From Spiribacter vilamensis (GTDB taxonomy: Bacteria; Pseudomonadota; Gammaproteobacteria; Nitrococcales; Nitrococcaceae), in contig NZ_SHLI01000001.1 in assembly GCF_004217415.1 (NCBI RefSeq), forward strand, positions 1,631,239 through 1,695,238: a stretch of DNA of 64,000 nucleotides, written 5' to 3'. The notes beneath the pieces are model-generated. The model had not been told where the DNA came from, did not search any database, and saw nothing but the letters and a program-made list of their open reading frames with translations. The translations under genes were made by a program, and so were the position numbers. This document shows, one piece after another, positions 18,253 through 26,164 of this stretch; positions within the stretch are counted from its first letter, which is position 1, and each line of letters begins with the position of its first letter.

Positions 18253-19812
18253 ATGGTGAACGCAGCAAACCAGTACGGGACAGGCACACAACGATCGACA
18301 CTGGGCGACCCATGGGTCCTTGGCCTCAGTGCCGGCTTCATCCTGCTATTCATCGCTCTCTCCATCTTTGATGTCGATCTTGTCAGTGGGCTCGTGGGCA
18401 GCGGGTTTGCCTGGACAGCGAAATACCTCGGCTCGTATTTCCAGCTACTGCTGCTGCTGACGTTCGTCATCGCCATCGGCGTGGCGATCTCGCCCGCCGG
18501 CGGGGCCGTGATGGGCGATCTCGAGAAACCCGAGATGAGTTCCTTCCGCTGGCTGGCCATCATCATGTGCACCCTCCTCGCCGGAGGGGGTGTGTTCTTT
18601 GCCGCGGGTGAGCCGGTCTACCACTTTATTGCCCAGACCCCACCCGCTTTTGATGCCGAGACCGGTACGGTCGAGGCCATACGCGGCGCGCTTGCACAGT
18701 CGTTCATGCACTGGGGCTTTCTCGCCTGGGCCGTGCTCGGCGGGCTCACCAGCCTGGTGCTGGCGCATGCGCACTATGTGAATGGCCAGCCCCTGCAGCC
18801 CCGTACCCTGCTCTACCCGGTGTTTGGCGACCGGGTCATGCACGGTGCCTTCGGCGGTATCGTCGATGCCGTCTGCGTCGTCGCCGTGGTGGCGGGGACG
18901 GTCGGCCCGATCGGCTTTCTCGCCACCCAGGTCGCCTACGGCGGCACCGTGCTCTTCGGCCTGCCCGGTGGCTACGGCACCCAGCTCGCGGTGCTCGTGG
19001 TGCTGGGCATTATCTATGTCTCCTCGGCGATCAGCGGTATCCATCGCGGCATCCAGCTGCTGAGCCGCCTCAACGTCTACCTGGCACTGGCCATCGGCGC
19101 CGTTATCCTGCTGTTCGGGCCAACGCTGTTCCTCATTGATGCCTATACCCAGGGAATGGGCGCCTATCTGGGCAACTTCCTGTCCATGGCCACAATGACC
19201 AGCCAGACCGCACCCGAGTGGTGGATGAAGTGGTGGACGGTGTTCTTCTTTGCCTGGTTTATCGGCTACGGGCCGCTGATGGCGCTATTCGTGGCCCGCA
19301 TCTCGCGGGGCCGGACCGTGCGCGAGATGATCCTCGCGGTCTGCGTCGCCGCGCCCATCGCCACCACGATCTGGTTCACGCTGCTCGGCGGCTCGGGGAT
19401 CTTCTACCAGTTGAACGGCGATATCGACCTCGCCGAGGCGCTGACCAACTTCCAGTTCGACGTCGCCACCCTGACCGTGGCCGAGGCCCTGCCCCTCGGC
19501 TCGGTGATGGCCGCCGCCATTCTCGTGCTCACCACGATCTTCGTGGCGACCACCGGTGACTCCATGAGCTACACCATCTCCATGGTGGCGACCGGTCATG
19601 ACCGGCCGAACACGGCGGTGCGGGCGTTCTGGGGCATCACGCTGGCGGTAATGGCCGCGATTCTGCTCTATATGGGGGCCGGCCAGATCTCGGCGCTCCA
19701 GCAGTTCATCGTGGTCACTGCTATCCCGGTGTCACTGGTTCTGCTGCCATCGCTGTGGACCGGTCCGAAGGCGGCCTATGCCATGGCCCGCGAGCAGGGG
19801 CTGGTGCGCTGA
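18253..19812 (+). CDS. BCCT family transporter (betaine/carnitine/choline type)
   Basis: The 519-residue inner-membrane protein has about 12 hydrophobic segments and the family core MKWWTVFFFAWFIGYGPLMALFVARISRGRTVREM; ALAQSFMHWGFLAWAV matches the first substrate-site helix. The usual WTxFYWAWW aromatic cage is modified (FFFAWFIGYGP), so the substrate may not be glycine betaine. Following putA by 79 bp on the same strand, it may import proline, hydroxyproline or a betaine. Residues 8-12 read YGTGT from a GGGACAGGCAC copy at 18277. The short C-terminus lacks an osmosensor extension. Confidence 0.9.
   Translation: MVNAANQYGTGTQRSTLGDPWVLGLSAGFILLFIALSIFDVDLVSGLVGSGFAWTAKYLGSYFQLLLLLTFVIAIGVAISPAGGAVMGDLEKPEMSSFRWLAIIMCTLLAGGGVFFAAGEPVYHFIAQTPPAFDAETGTVEAIRGALAQSFMHWGFLAWAVLGGLTSLVLAHAHYVNGQPLQPRTLLYPVFGDRVMHGAFGGIVDAVCVVAVVAGTVGPIGFLATQVAYGGTVLFGLPGGYGTQLAVLVVLGIIYVSSAISGIHRGIQLLSRLNVYLALAIGAVILLFGPTLFLIDAYTQGMGAYLGNFLSMATMTSQTAPEWWMKWWTVFFFAWFIGYGPLMALFVARISRGRTVREMILAVCVAAPIATTIWFTLLGGSGIFYQLNGDIDLAEALTNFQFDVATLTVAEALPLGSVMAAAILVLTTIFVATTGDSMSYTISMVATGHDRPNTAVRAFWGITLAVMAAILLYMGAGQISALQQFIVVTAIPVSLVLLPSLWTGPKAAYAMAREQGLVR
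18277..18287. repeat. GGGACAGGCAC copy at the start of the BCCT gene
   Basis: Reads YGTGTQ at residues 8-13, in the cytoplasmic N-terminal tail. Confidence 0.78.
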
Positions 19813-19815
19813 GCA

Positions 19816-20484
19816 TCACCCCTCGACGGGGTCGAGAAGCGTCGCATCATCCTCGCCGGGTCGATTGACACGGGTCGATACCGGCCAGGCGGAGAGCCTG
19901 TCCGGATCGAGCCGATGAACCGCCCGCCGGATCGCCTTTCGAGTGGTCAGTGACGGGTCGAGCCAGGTCGCTGCGGCCTCCGGCGCGAGCACCAGCGGCA
20001 TGCGGGGGTGAATCGTCTCGGCAACCCCTCGGGCCGGCTCGGTGATAATCGCGCAGCAGCGACCCGGCGCCTGATCCGAGTCGGCCCAGAGGCCGGCGTA
20101 GAAGATCAGTGGCGTATCCGTGGCGGTTACGTACCAGGGCTGCTTGCCGGTGGAGGTCTGTTGCCACTCGAACCAGCCATTGGCAGGGATCAGGCAACGG
20201 CGGCGGGCAAACGCGTCACGGAAATAGCGCGACGTTGCCACCGTTTCCGCCCGGGCATTGATCGGTGCCGGGGCATCATCGCCCGCCCATTGCGGACGAA
20301 AGCCCCACCCGGCAAGGCCGAGCGCCGGGGTATCCGGCGCCGGGCCCGCATACACCGTGAGGATCGACCGGCCCGGCGTGATGTTATATCCCTGCGCCGA
20401 GGCGAGGCCCGGCTCGGTGGCCGTCGCCCCGATCGAGCGGGCGACCGTATCGGGACGGGCATGCAGATCAAAGCGTCCGCACAT
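19816..20484 (-). CDS. yedK: SRAP domain protein YedK (abasic-site DNA-protein crosslinker)
   Basis: The 222-residue HMCES/YedK family protein has catalytic Cys2 exposed after Met removal (MCGRF), INARAET, the active-site Glu in NGWFEW and the His in HPRMPLVL. It shields single-stranded abasic sites by forming a thiazolidine crosslink. Convergent with the BCCT gene, 3 bp apart. Confidence 0.93.
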   Translation of the reverse strand: MCGRFDLHARPDTVARSIGATATEPGLASAQGYNITPGRSILTVYAGPAPDTPALGLAGWGFRPQWAGDDAPAPINARAETVATSRYFRDAFARRRCLIPANGWFEWQQTSTGKQPWYVTATDTPLIFYAGLWADSDQAPGRCCAIITEPARGVAETIHPRMPLVLAPEAAATWLDPSLTTRKAIRRAVHRLDPDRLSAWPVSTRVNRPGEDDATLLDPVEG

Positions 20485-20507
20485 CGGTCAAGCCGCGGCT
20501 GCCGGGC

Positions 20508-21524
20508 CTAGATGTCGATGCAGATCTTGCCGAAGTGGGCGCCGCTTTCCTCGTGCTGGAAGGCCGCTACCAACTCCTCGAGAGGGAAATGTCGATCAAT
20601 GACCGGACGGATCCCGGTGGCCTCCATCGCCTCGACCAGATCCTGCTGATCGCGCCGGCTGCCCACCAGCACCGCCTGCAGTCGCTGCTGCCGGACAAGC
20701 GCCTGGATCAGCGGGAAATCGCCGTTGACACCCGTTAGCACACCGATGAGTGCGATATGGCCGCCGACGGCCGCGGCCTTCATCGACTGCTGCAGTGTGC
20801 CGGGGCCGCCGACCTCGATCACATGATCGACGCCCCGCCCATCGGTGAGGTCGCGAACCGCCGCCCCCCACTCCGGGGTCTGGCGGTAATTGACCACGGC
20901 CTCGGCCCCCATCGCCTGCAGACGAGCGAGTTTTTCATCGCTCGACGAGGTGGCAATCACCCGTGCGCCAGCCGCCACCGCCATCTGGATCGCAAAGATC
21001 GACACACCGCCAGTGCCCAGGGTCAGTACGGTCTGACCGGGCTTGAGATTGCCATTGACGAACAGTGCCCGCCAGGCCGTCACGCCCGCCGTGGTCAGCG
21101 TCGCCGCCTCGGCATGACTCCATCCGGCCGGGATGCGCGTGAAGGCGTTCGCGGCGCGGGTCACGGCATCACGCGCATAGCCGTCAATGCCGTCCCCCGG
21201 CGTCCTGCCGAATCCCTCGTGGACGGCCGGCCCGTCGATCCAGTCGGGGAAAAAGGTGCTGACGACGGCGTCGCCAACGGCAAAGTCGCTGACACCTGCC
21301 CCCACCGCAACGACGTCGCCGGCGCCATCGGACAGGGGGATGCGCGCCTCGTTGCGGGGCGCCAACGGGCCTTTTACCACGCCGTAGTCGTGGAAATTCA
21401 GCGAGCTGGCGCGCAGCCGCACGGTGATCTCGCCACTGCCGGGCGCGGGCGGATCATCCACATGCTCGATGCCGACGTTATCGAAGCCGCCGCCGGGGGC
21501 GAGTCTGAGTACCCGATTGGCCAT
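20508..21524 (-). CDS. Zinc-independent alcohol dehydrogenase/quinone oxidoreductase (MDR family)
   Basis: The 338-residue protein has a GroES-like N-terminal half (SSLNFHDYGVVKG) and a Rossmann half with TLGTGGVSIFAIQMAVAAGARVIAT. The Cys/His zinc ligands of classical alcohol dehydrogenases are missing at the expected positions (NFHDY), as in the quinone-oxidoreductase branch. The start at 21524 is set by GGAGGAG seven bases upstream. Substrate unknown. Confidence 0.85.
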   Translation of the reverse strand: MANRVLRLAPGGGFDNVGIEHVDDPPAPGSGEITVRLRASSLNFHDYGVVKGPLAPRNEARIPLSDGAGDVVAVGAGVSDFAVGDAVVSTFFPDWIDGPAVHEGFGRTPGDGIDGYARDAVTRAANAFTRIPAGWSHAEAATLTTAGVTAWRALFVNGNLKPGQTVLTLGTGGVSIFAIQMAVAAGARVIATSSSDEKLARLQAMGAEAVVNYRQTPEWGAAVRDLTDGRGVDHVIEVGGPGTLQQSMKAAAVGGHIALIGVLTGVNGDFPLIQALVRQQRLQAVLVGSRRDQQDLVEAMEATGIRPVIDRHFPLEELVAAFQHEESGAHFGKICIDI

Positions 21525-21617
21525 GTCCATCTCCTCCACAGTGACCCGAATCCATCAATTCGGTCATGCTGAGCGCCCCGACGGCCGGAGGCAAGCCTCT
21601 CCTGCGTGCGGGTCGTG

Positions 21618-21974
21618 CTATTCGAGATGGGAACGCAGTCGGGACTGAAATGAATCACGCACCTCGGCAAAGGCATCCGTCACCCGCTCGGTGGGCAACA
21701 GCCGGACCAGGCGTCGATCCTCGCCCTGGCGGGACTTGATCAGCCAGCCATCGGCAACGAGCTGCGCGAGGTTGTAGCGGATCCCGGTCACGGAATACGG
21801 CAGTATCGCCAGCAACTGTTTGACACTCAGCGGCCGCTGACGATGATGCGCCCGGGTCACCGCGACCAGGATATCCAGCGGAATCAGTGATGCGCCGTAG
21901 GGAAGCGCAGGCGCAATCGCCTCCCTCAGCTGCTCGGTCAGGTGCGCATCGGTGAGCACCGTCTGCCGGTCCAT
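21618..21974 (-). CDS. Winged-helix (MarR-like) transcriptional regulator
   Basis: The 118-residue protein has LSVKQLLAILPYSVTGIRYNLAQLVADGWLIKSRQGEDRRLVRLLPTE, a winged helix with the DR wing motif of MarR proteins. ATG 21974 has an AGGGGG site; a GTG at 22001 is possible. It lies upstream of the oxidoreductase on the same strand with a 93-bp gap, so it may regulate that gene or an unseen target. Confidence 0.75.
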   Translation of the reverse strand: MDRQTVLTDAHLTEQLREAIAPALPYGASLIPLDILVAVTRAHHRQRPLSVKQLLAILPYSVTGIRYNLAQLVADGWLIKSRQGEDRRLVRLLPTERVTDAFAEVRDSFQSRLRSHLE

Positions 21975-22095
21975 GGCAACCCCCTGTTTCCCCAGACCCA
22001 CCGGACGCTAGCCACGCCACCAGCAAGTCGCAATCAAATTCGACTACTAAATTAGTTGATGCCTGGGCGGGAAACCGTGACCGGGTACCGGTTCG

Positions 22096-22734
22096 TCAGG
22101 TCGGTTGCTCGGGCTGACCGCGGGCCACGGAGAGGATATGTACCTGCATGAGGTCGCCGGCACGCTCGCCATCGCCATTGGCCAGCGCATCGACGATCCG
22201 GGCATGCTCATCGAGCGCATTCTCCATCACCGATCGGGTCAGTCCATAGGTGCTGCGCGCCGAAGTCGCCCCGTGCAGAACGGTTTCCAGCGAGCGTTGC
22301 AGCCGCCGGCTGCCGGCCGCGGCGAGGATGGTCTGGTGGAACTCGAGGTTGAGGTCGCTGAGCACGTCGTGTGGGGGCTCGGGACGTTGCACCAGCGTTA
22401 ATTCCTGATCGACAACGGTGCGCAGGCGCGCCAGCTGGGTGGCGCGGATACGGACCGCGGCACGCCGCGCGGCGTAGGCCTCGAGCAACGCCCGGAGCTC
22501 GAAGATCTCGTGGCTGTCCTCGCGGGTCCACTCGATTACCCGGGCTCCGCGATAGGGAATGATCTCGACCCAGCCATCGCCCGCAAGCCGTGCCAGTGCC
22601 TCGTGCACGCAGAGCGTCGATGCGCCCAGCTCGTCGGCGATGGCCTGTTCCGTGAGGAAGTCGCCGCCGTCGAAACCTCCCTGGAGAATGCGTAGACGGA
22701 CGCTGCGGCAAATCTGATCGGTCACGGTATCCAT
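22096..22734 (-). CDS. GntR/FCD family transcriptional regulator
   Basis: The 212-residue protein has an N-terminal winged helix (LTEQAIADELGASTLCVHEALARLAGDGWVEIIPYRGARV) and a C-terminal FCD domain (EIFELRALLEAYAARRAA, LNLEFHQTIL). It is the last gene of a three-gene operon with LysR and an alpha/beta hydrolase, 6 bp after the hydrolase. Recognition-helix residues differ from the usual SRTPVREAL (STLCVHEAL). Effector unknown. Confidence 0.85.
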   Translation of the reverse strand: MDTVTDQICRSVRLRILQGGFDGGDFLTEQAIADELGASTLCVHEALARLAGDGWVEIIPYRGARVIEWTREDSHEIFELRALLEAYAARRAAVRIRATQLARLRTVVDQELTLVQRPEPPHDVLSDLNLEFHQTILAAAGSRRLQRSLETVLHGATSARSTYGLTRSVMENALDEHARIVDALANGDGERAGDLMQVHILSVARGQPEQPT

Positions 22735-22740
22735 ACCGCG

Positions 22741-23640
22741 CTAATCGTGCCCGCGGTCTTTGCGGCTTGCAATGCCGTCCGCCACGGCGTCGAGGAAGGC
22801 GACGAGCCGCGGCCACTGCTCAGCCAGTTCGTCACTGAGGTCGTGATCACCCTCCAGCCACACCAGCGTGGTTGTCCCCGGATCGCCGGCCCGGGCGAGC
22901 GCCTCGGCGTCCACCGGCGGGATCACCCGGTCACGACGTCCATGGGCGATGAGCACGGGCACGCGGATCCGGCCGATGACCGACACCGGCGCAATGGTGG
23001 CAAAGCGGTGGCCGATGACGGCTTCCACGTAGCGCAGCACCAGCCAGCCAAAGGGGATGAACGGGACATGGCGGGCGGCGAGCCAGCGCTTCATCATCCG
23101 CTCGGGATGCACGAACCCGGACAGGCTGATCACACCATCGACGTCGTCCCGCCACGCCGCCGCCAGCAGAGTAGCGGCGGCGCCGACAGAGTGCCCGGCA
23201 ATGATCAGTGGACCCTCGTCGCCGTCATCATTGCGACGCAGCCACGCCACCGCGGCAACGATATCCTCGGCAAAGCGCGGCATGGACGAGAAATCGTCGG
23301 CATCGCTATTGCCGTGGTTGCGCACATCGAACAGCAGGACCTGCCAGCCGGCCCGTTGCAGCGGCCGTGCCAGCGAGAGCATGAACAGTCGGTTGACGCC
23401 CCAGCCGTGGCAAATGACCACCCGCCCGATGCGCGGGTCGCCGTCCAGCAACCAGCCCGACAGCCACCGGCCCCGCCGGGTGGGGAAACTCACCGCGATG
23501 CCGCTGACCCCGTGATCCGCCGGACTGCCCTCGACGGGTCGCCGCGGCGCCGCCAGGCTGTGTCGCAACCACCGCGTCGCCGCCCACGCGAGTGCCGCGA
23601 GGACCAGCAGCACCGCGCCGGTCCACACCAGCATCGTCAT
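22741..23640 (-). CDS. Alpha/beta hydrolase with N-terminal membrane anchor
   Basis: The 299-residue protein has one N-terminal transmembrane segment (LVWTGAVLLVLAALAWAA), then an alpha/beta hydrolase fold: oxyanion-region CHGWGVNR, nucleophile elbow GHSVGAAAT, catalytic Asp in HGRRDRVIP and His in EGDHDLSDE. It is probably an inner-membrane-anchored esterase. It overlaps the LysR gene by 4 bp and precedes the GntR gene by 6 bp. Confidence 0.85.
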   Translation of the reverse strand: MTMLVWTGAVLLVLAALAWAATRWLRHSLAAPRRPVEGSPADHGVSGIAVSFPTRRGRWLSGWLLDGDPRIGRVVICHGWGVNRLFMLSLARPLQRAGWQVLLFDVRNHGNSDADDFSSMPRFAEDIVAAVAWLRRNDDGDEGPLIIAGHSVGAAATLLAAAWRDDVDGVISLSGFVHPERMMKRWLAARHVPFIPFGWLVLRYVEAVIGHRFATIAPVSVIGRIRVPVLIAHGRRDRVIPPVDAEALARAGDPGTTTLVWLEGDHDLSDELAEQWPRLVAFLDAVADGIASRKDRGHD

Positions 23641-24506
23641 CCCGGCAGCACCTCGCGTAGCAGCGGATTGGGGAATCGGCGCTCGGTGGTCACCGCGTAG
23701 AACGTCTCACTCATGGCCGGCAGGCGATCGGCCTCGAGCAACTCCCCGCTGTCGAGCTCATCGCGCACCACGATCGGCGGAATGACCGCGAGCCCGATCC
23801 CCTCCCGGGTCAGGAGCCGGAGCATGGCCATGTCATCGATTTCCGCGGCAATCTGGGGCCGGATATCGTACTGCGAGAGTACGGCTTCAAAGGCGGTGCG
23901 CAGGCCACTGGAGCGGGTCGGCAGGAGGAGTGGCGCCGTTGCCAGCCGACTCGCCAGCGGCTGCTCGCCACCCACGCGCGCCGGCACGCCGATCAGGCTG
24001 ACCGGCTGTTCGGCGAGGCGATGGGTAATAAACGGGTGCAGCGCATCCAGCCGCGGCGGGGCGTTGGTCAGGACGACATCCAGCTGCAGCGTACTCAGCG
24101 CGTCAAAGAGCTCGCCGGCACCGCCGGCGCGAAGCACTACCTCGACATCGGTGCGATCGAGCACCGGGCGCAGAAAGGCGAGCTGGAAATTCCGCGACAG
24201 CGTGGCGAGCGCCCCGACCCGCAGCGCCTGCCGGGTACGCCCCGTCTGCTGGAGGGTAGCGAGCAGTTCATCCCCCGTGGCGAAAATCGTATCCGCATGA
24301 TCGAGCGCGATCCGCCCGGCCTCGGTCAGGTGCAGGGCGCGCCCGCGCCGATCGAACAGCGGTTGACCGAGGCGCTCCTCGAGCTGACGGATCTGTGATG
24401 ACAGCGCCGACTGGGAGATGCGCAGTCGCCGAGCCGCCCGTGTGAGGTGGCCCTCGTGGGCGACCACCTGGAAATACTGCAGATGATGATAGTTGAGCTG
24501 CGCCAT
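23637..24506 (-). CDS. LysR family regulator divergent from the dab operon
   Basis: The 289-residue protein has the LysR helix-turn-helix (LTRAARRLRISQSALSSQIRQLEERLGQPLFDRRGRALHLTEAG) and a periplasmic-binding-like effector domain. It resembles the NhaR/CysB-like branch only loosely. It is divergent from dabB across 98 bp; LysR genes beside DAB operons usually control them in response to inorganic carbon. A T-N11-A dyad overlaps its start region. Confidence 0.9.
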   Translation of the reverse strand: MAQLNYHHLQYFQVVAHEGHLTRAARRLRISQSALSSQIRQLEERLGQPLFDRRGRALHLTEAGRIALDHADTIFATGDELLATLQQTGRTRQALRVGALATLSRNFQLAFLRPVLDRTDVEVVLRAGGAGELFDALSTLQLDVVLTNAPPRLDALHPFITHRLAEQPVSLIGVPARVGGEQPLASRLATAPLLLPTRSSGLRTAFEAVLSQYDIRPQIAAEIDDMAMLRLLTREGIGLAVIPPIVVRDELDSGELLEADRLPAMSETFYAVTTERRFPNPLLREVLPG

Positions 24507-24509
24507 ATC

Positions 24510-24526
24510 GTTCTATTTTATCGAAC
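24510..24526. promoter_or_regulatory. Candidate LysR operator (T-N11-A dyad)
   Basis: GTTC (24510-24513) N9 GAAC (24523-24526) is a perfect interrupted dyad in AT-rich DNA just upstream of the LysR start and 79 bp from dabB. It fits the LysR rule T-N11-A (T24512, A24524) and the usual autoregulatory position. Confidence 0.5.
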
Positions 24527-24604
24527 AATAAGCGCGGATATCAGTATTTTTAACCGATGAATGACTTCATTAGGATGTCGCGAGCCTGATCACCGGGGGA
24601 ATCA

Positions 24605-26164
24605 ATGAGTCTTTATTTTCTACCATTAGTGAGTGCCGCGATACTGGCACTGGCCGCCGTGCTGGCCATCCGGGCACCTGGTCAGCGGCCGCGACGACTG
24701 CTGATCGCCGCCGAGGCCGCGACCCTCACCGGCCTCGCTGTCGCCATCGCCACGGCGATCGTGTTCGCACTCGACGGACCGGGCACCAGTCTCCTGGTCG
24801 GCGCCGGCGGTATCGGCTTCAGTGCCCGTGTCGATAGCGTCAGTGTCCCGATGATCCTGCTGGTGGGTTTCATCGGCTGGGTGGTAGTGCGCTATGCCCG
24901 GGTCTACCTCGACGGCGAGGCCCGGCAAGGCGTCTTCATGGGCTGGCTGCTGGCGGCACTGGCCGCCGTTCTGCTCCTGGTGCAATCGGGCAACCTGGTC
25001 CAGCTCGCGCTCGCCTGGATCGTCACCGGTCGCTGTCTCCAGCAACTCCTGTGCTTTTATGCCGAGCGCCCCCGGGCGGTCAGGGCCGCCCGTAACCGGC
25101 TGGTGTTCGTGCGGGTCGGTGATCTCGCCCTGCTGGGCGCACTCGGGCTGCTGATCTGGCAATTCGGCAGCACGGACATCGCGTCTGTCCTCGAGAGCGC
25201 TCGATCCGTGACCGGCACGGCCGTCACTCAGACAGCCGTAGCCCTGCTGGCTATCACCGCACTGCTCAAGTCGGCCCAGTTTCCCACCCATGGCTGGCTC
25301 ACCACCGTGATGGAGGCCCCGACGCCGGTCTCGGCCCTGCTCCATGCCGGTGTGGTCAATGCCGGCGGATTTCTTTTGATCCGTCTGGCCGACGTGGCTC
25401 TGCTCAGCCCCGCAGTCCTCGCCTTACTGGTCGTGGTAGGTGGTTTCACGGCCCTGTTCGGCGCCATGGTCATGCTGACCCAGTCGGCGGTTAAGACCTC
25501 GCTCGCCTGGTCAACCATCGCCCAGATGGGCTTCATGATCATGCAGTGCGGACTGGCGCTGTTCCCGCTGGCGCTTTTGCACATCGTCGCGCATTCCCTC
25601 TACAAGGCGCATGCGTTCCTGTTCTCCGGTGCCGCCATTGAGGGTGTCGCCAACATCCGTCGCCCCGGGCCCGTGGCGACGCCGAGTCCGGGGGCGGTCG
25701 GCCGTGCATTCCTCATCGCGCTGCTGATCTACGGGATCATCGGGTTTGCATTCGGCCTGGACGAAAAGCCCCCCCAGGCCATCGCCCTTGGCGCCATGCT
25801 GATCTTCGGTGTGGCGTATCTGATCGCCCAGGGGCTCGCGGATGCCGCACCGCGGACGCTGACCCGGCGTACCGCCCTGTACTCGGTTGGCGCCTCGATC
25901 AGCTATTTCACGCTCCAGGTGGGCGCCGACGCGTTCACCGCCCGCGCGTTGCCGGTGGCGCCCGCGCCCGGCCCCCTGGAATGGGCCCTGCTGATCCTGA
26001 CCGTTGCCAGCTTCGGACTGGTCGCGCTCGCCCAGGCGCTCTTCCCGCTGTGGGCCTATCACCCGGCCATGGGCGGATTGCGCGTGCACCTCGCCAACGG
26101 CCTGTATATCCACGTCCTCGTCGAGCGGCTGCTCGGCCACTACGGAGACCCCCATGTCCGCTGA
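24605..26164 (+). CDS. dabB: DabB, NuoL-like membrane subunit of the DAB inorganic carbon transporter
   Basis: The 519-residue polytopic protein of the complex I antiporter-subunit family has FPTHGWLTTVMEAPTPVSALLHAGVVNAGGFLLIR, with the conserved Lys in TALLKSAQFPTHGWL, and VKTSLAWSTIAQMGFM. Encoded beside a DUF2309 gene, it is the proton-coupled membrane partner in the DabAB CO2/bicarbonate uptake complex rather than part of complex I. It shares 11 bp with dabA. Confidence 0.9.
   Translation: MSLYFLPLVSAAILALAAVLAIRAPGQRPRRLLIAAEAATLTGLAVAIATAIVFALDGPGTSLLVGAGGIGFSARVDSVSVPMILLVGFIGWVVVRYARVYLDGEARQGVFMGWLLAALAAVLLLVQSGNLVQLALAWIVTGRCLQQLLCFYAERPRAVRAARNRLVFVRVGDLALLGALGLLIWQFGSTDIASVLESARSVTGTAVTQTAVALLAITALLKSAQFPTHGWLTTVMEAPTPVSALLHAGVVNAGGFLLIRLADVALLSPAVLALLVVVGGFTALFGAMVMLTQSAVKTSLAWSTIAQMGFMIMQCGLALFPLALLHIVAHSLYKAHAFLFSGAAIEGVANIRRPGPVATPSPGAVGRAFLIALLIYGIIGFAFGLDEKPPQAIALGAMLIFGVAYLIAQGLADAAPRTLTRRTALYSVGASISYFTLQVGADAFTARALPVAPAPGPLEWALLILTVASFGLVALAQALFPLWAYHPAMGGLRVHLANGLYIHVLVERLLGHYGDPHVR

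Noticed and set aside
24605-26164. dabB as NADH dehydrogenase subunit L of complex I
   Set aside because: No other nuo genes are adjacent, and the 11-bp overlap with the DUF2309 gene marks the DAB system.
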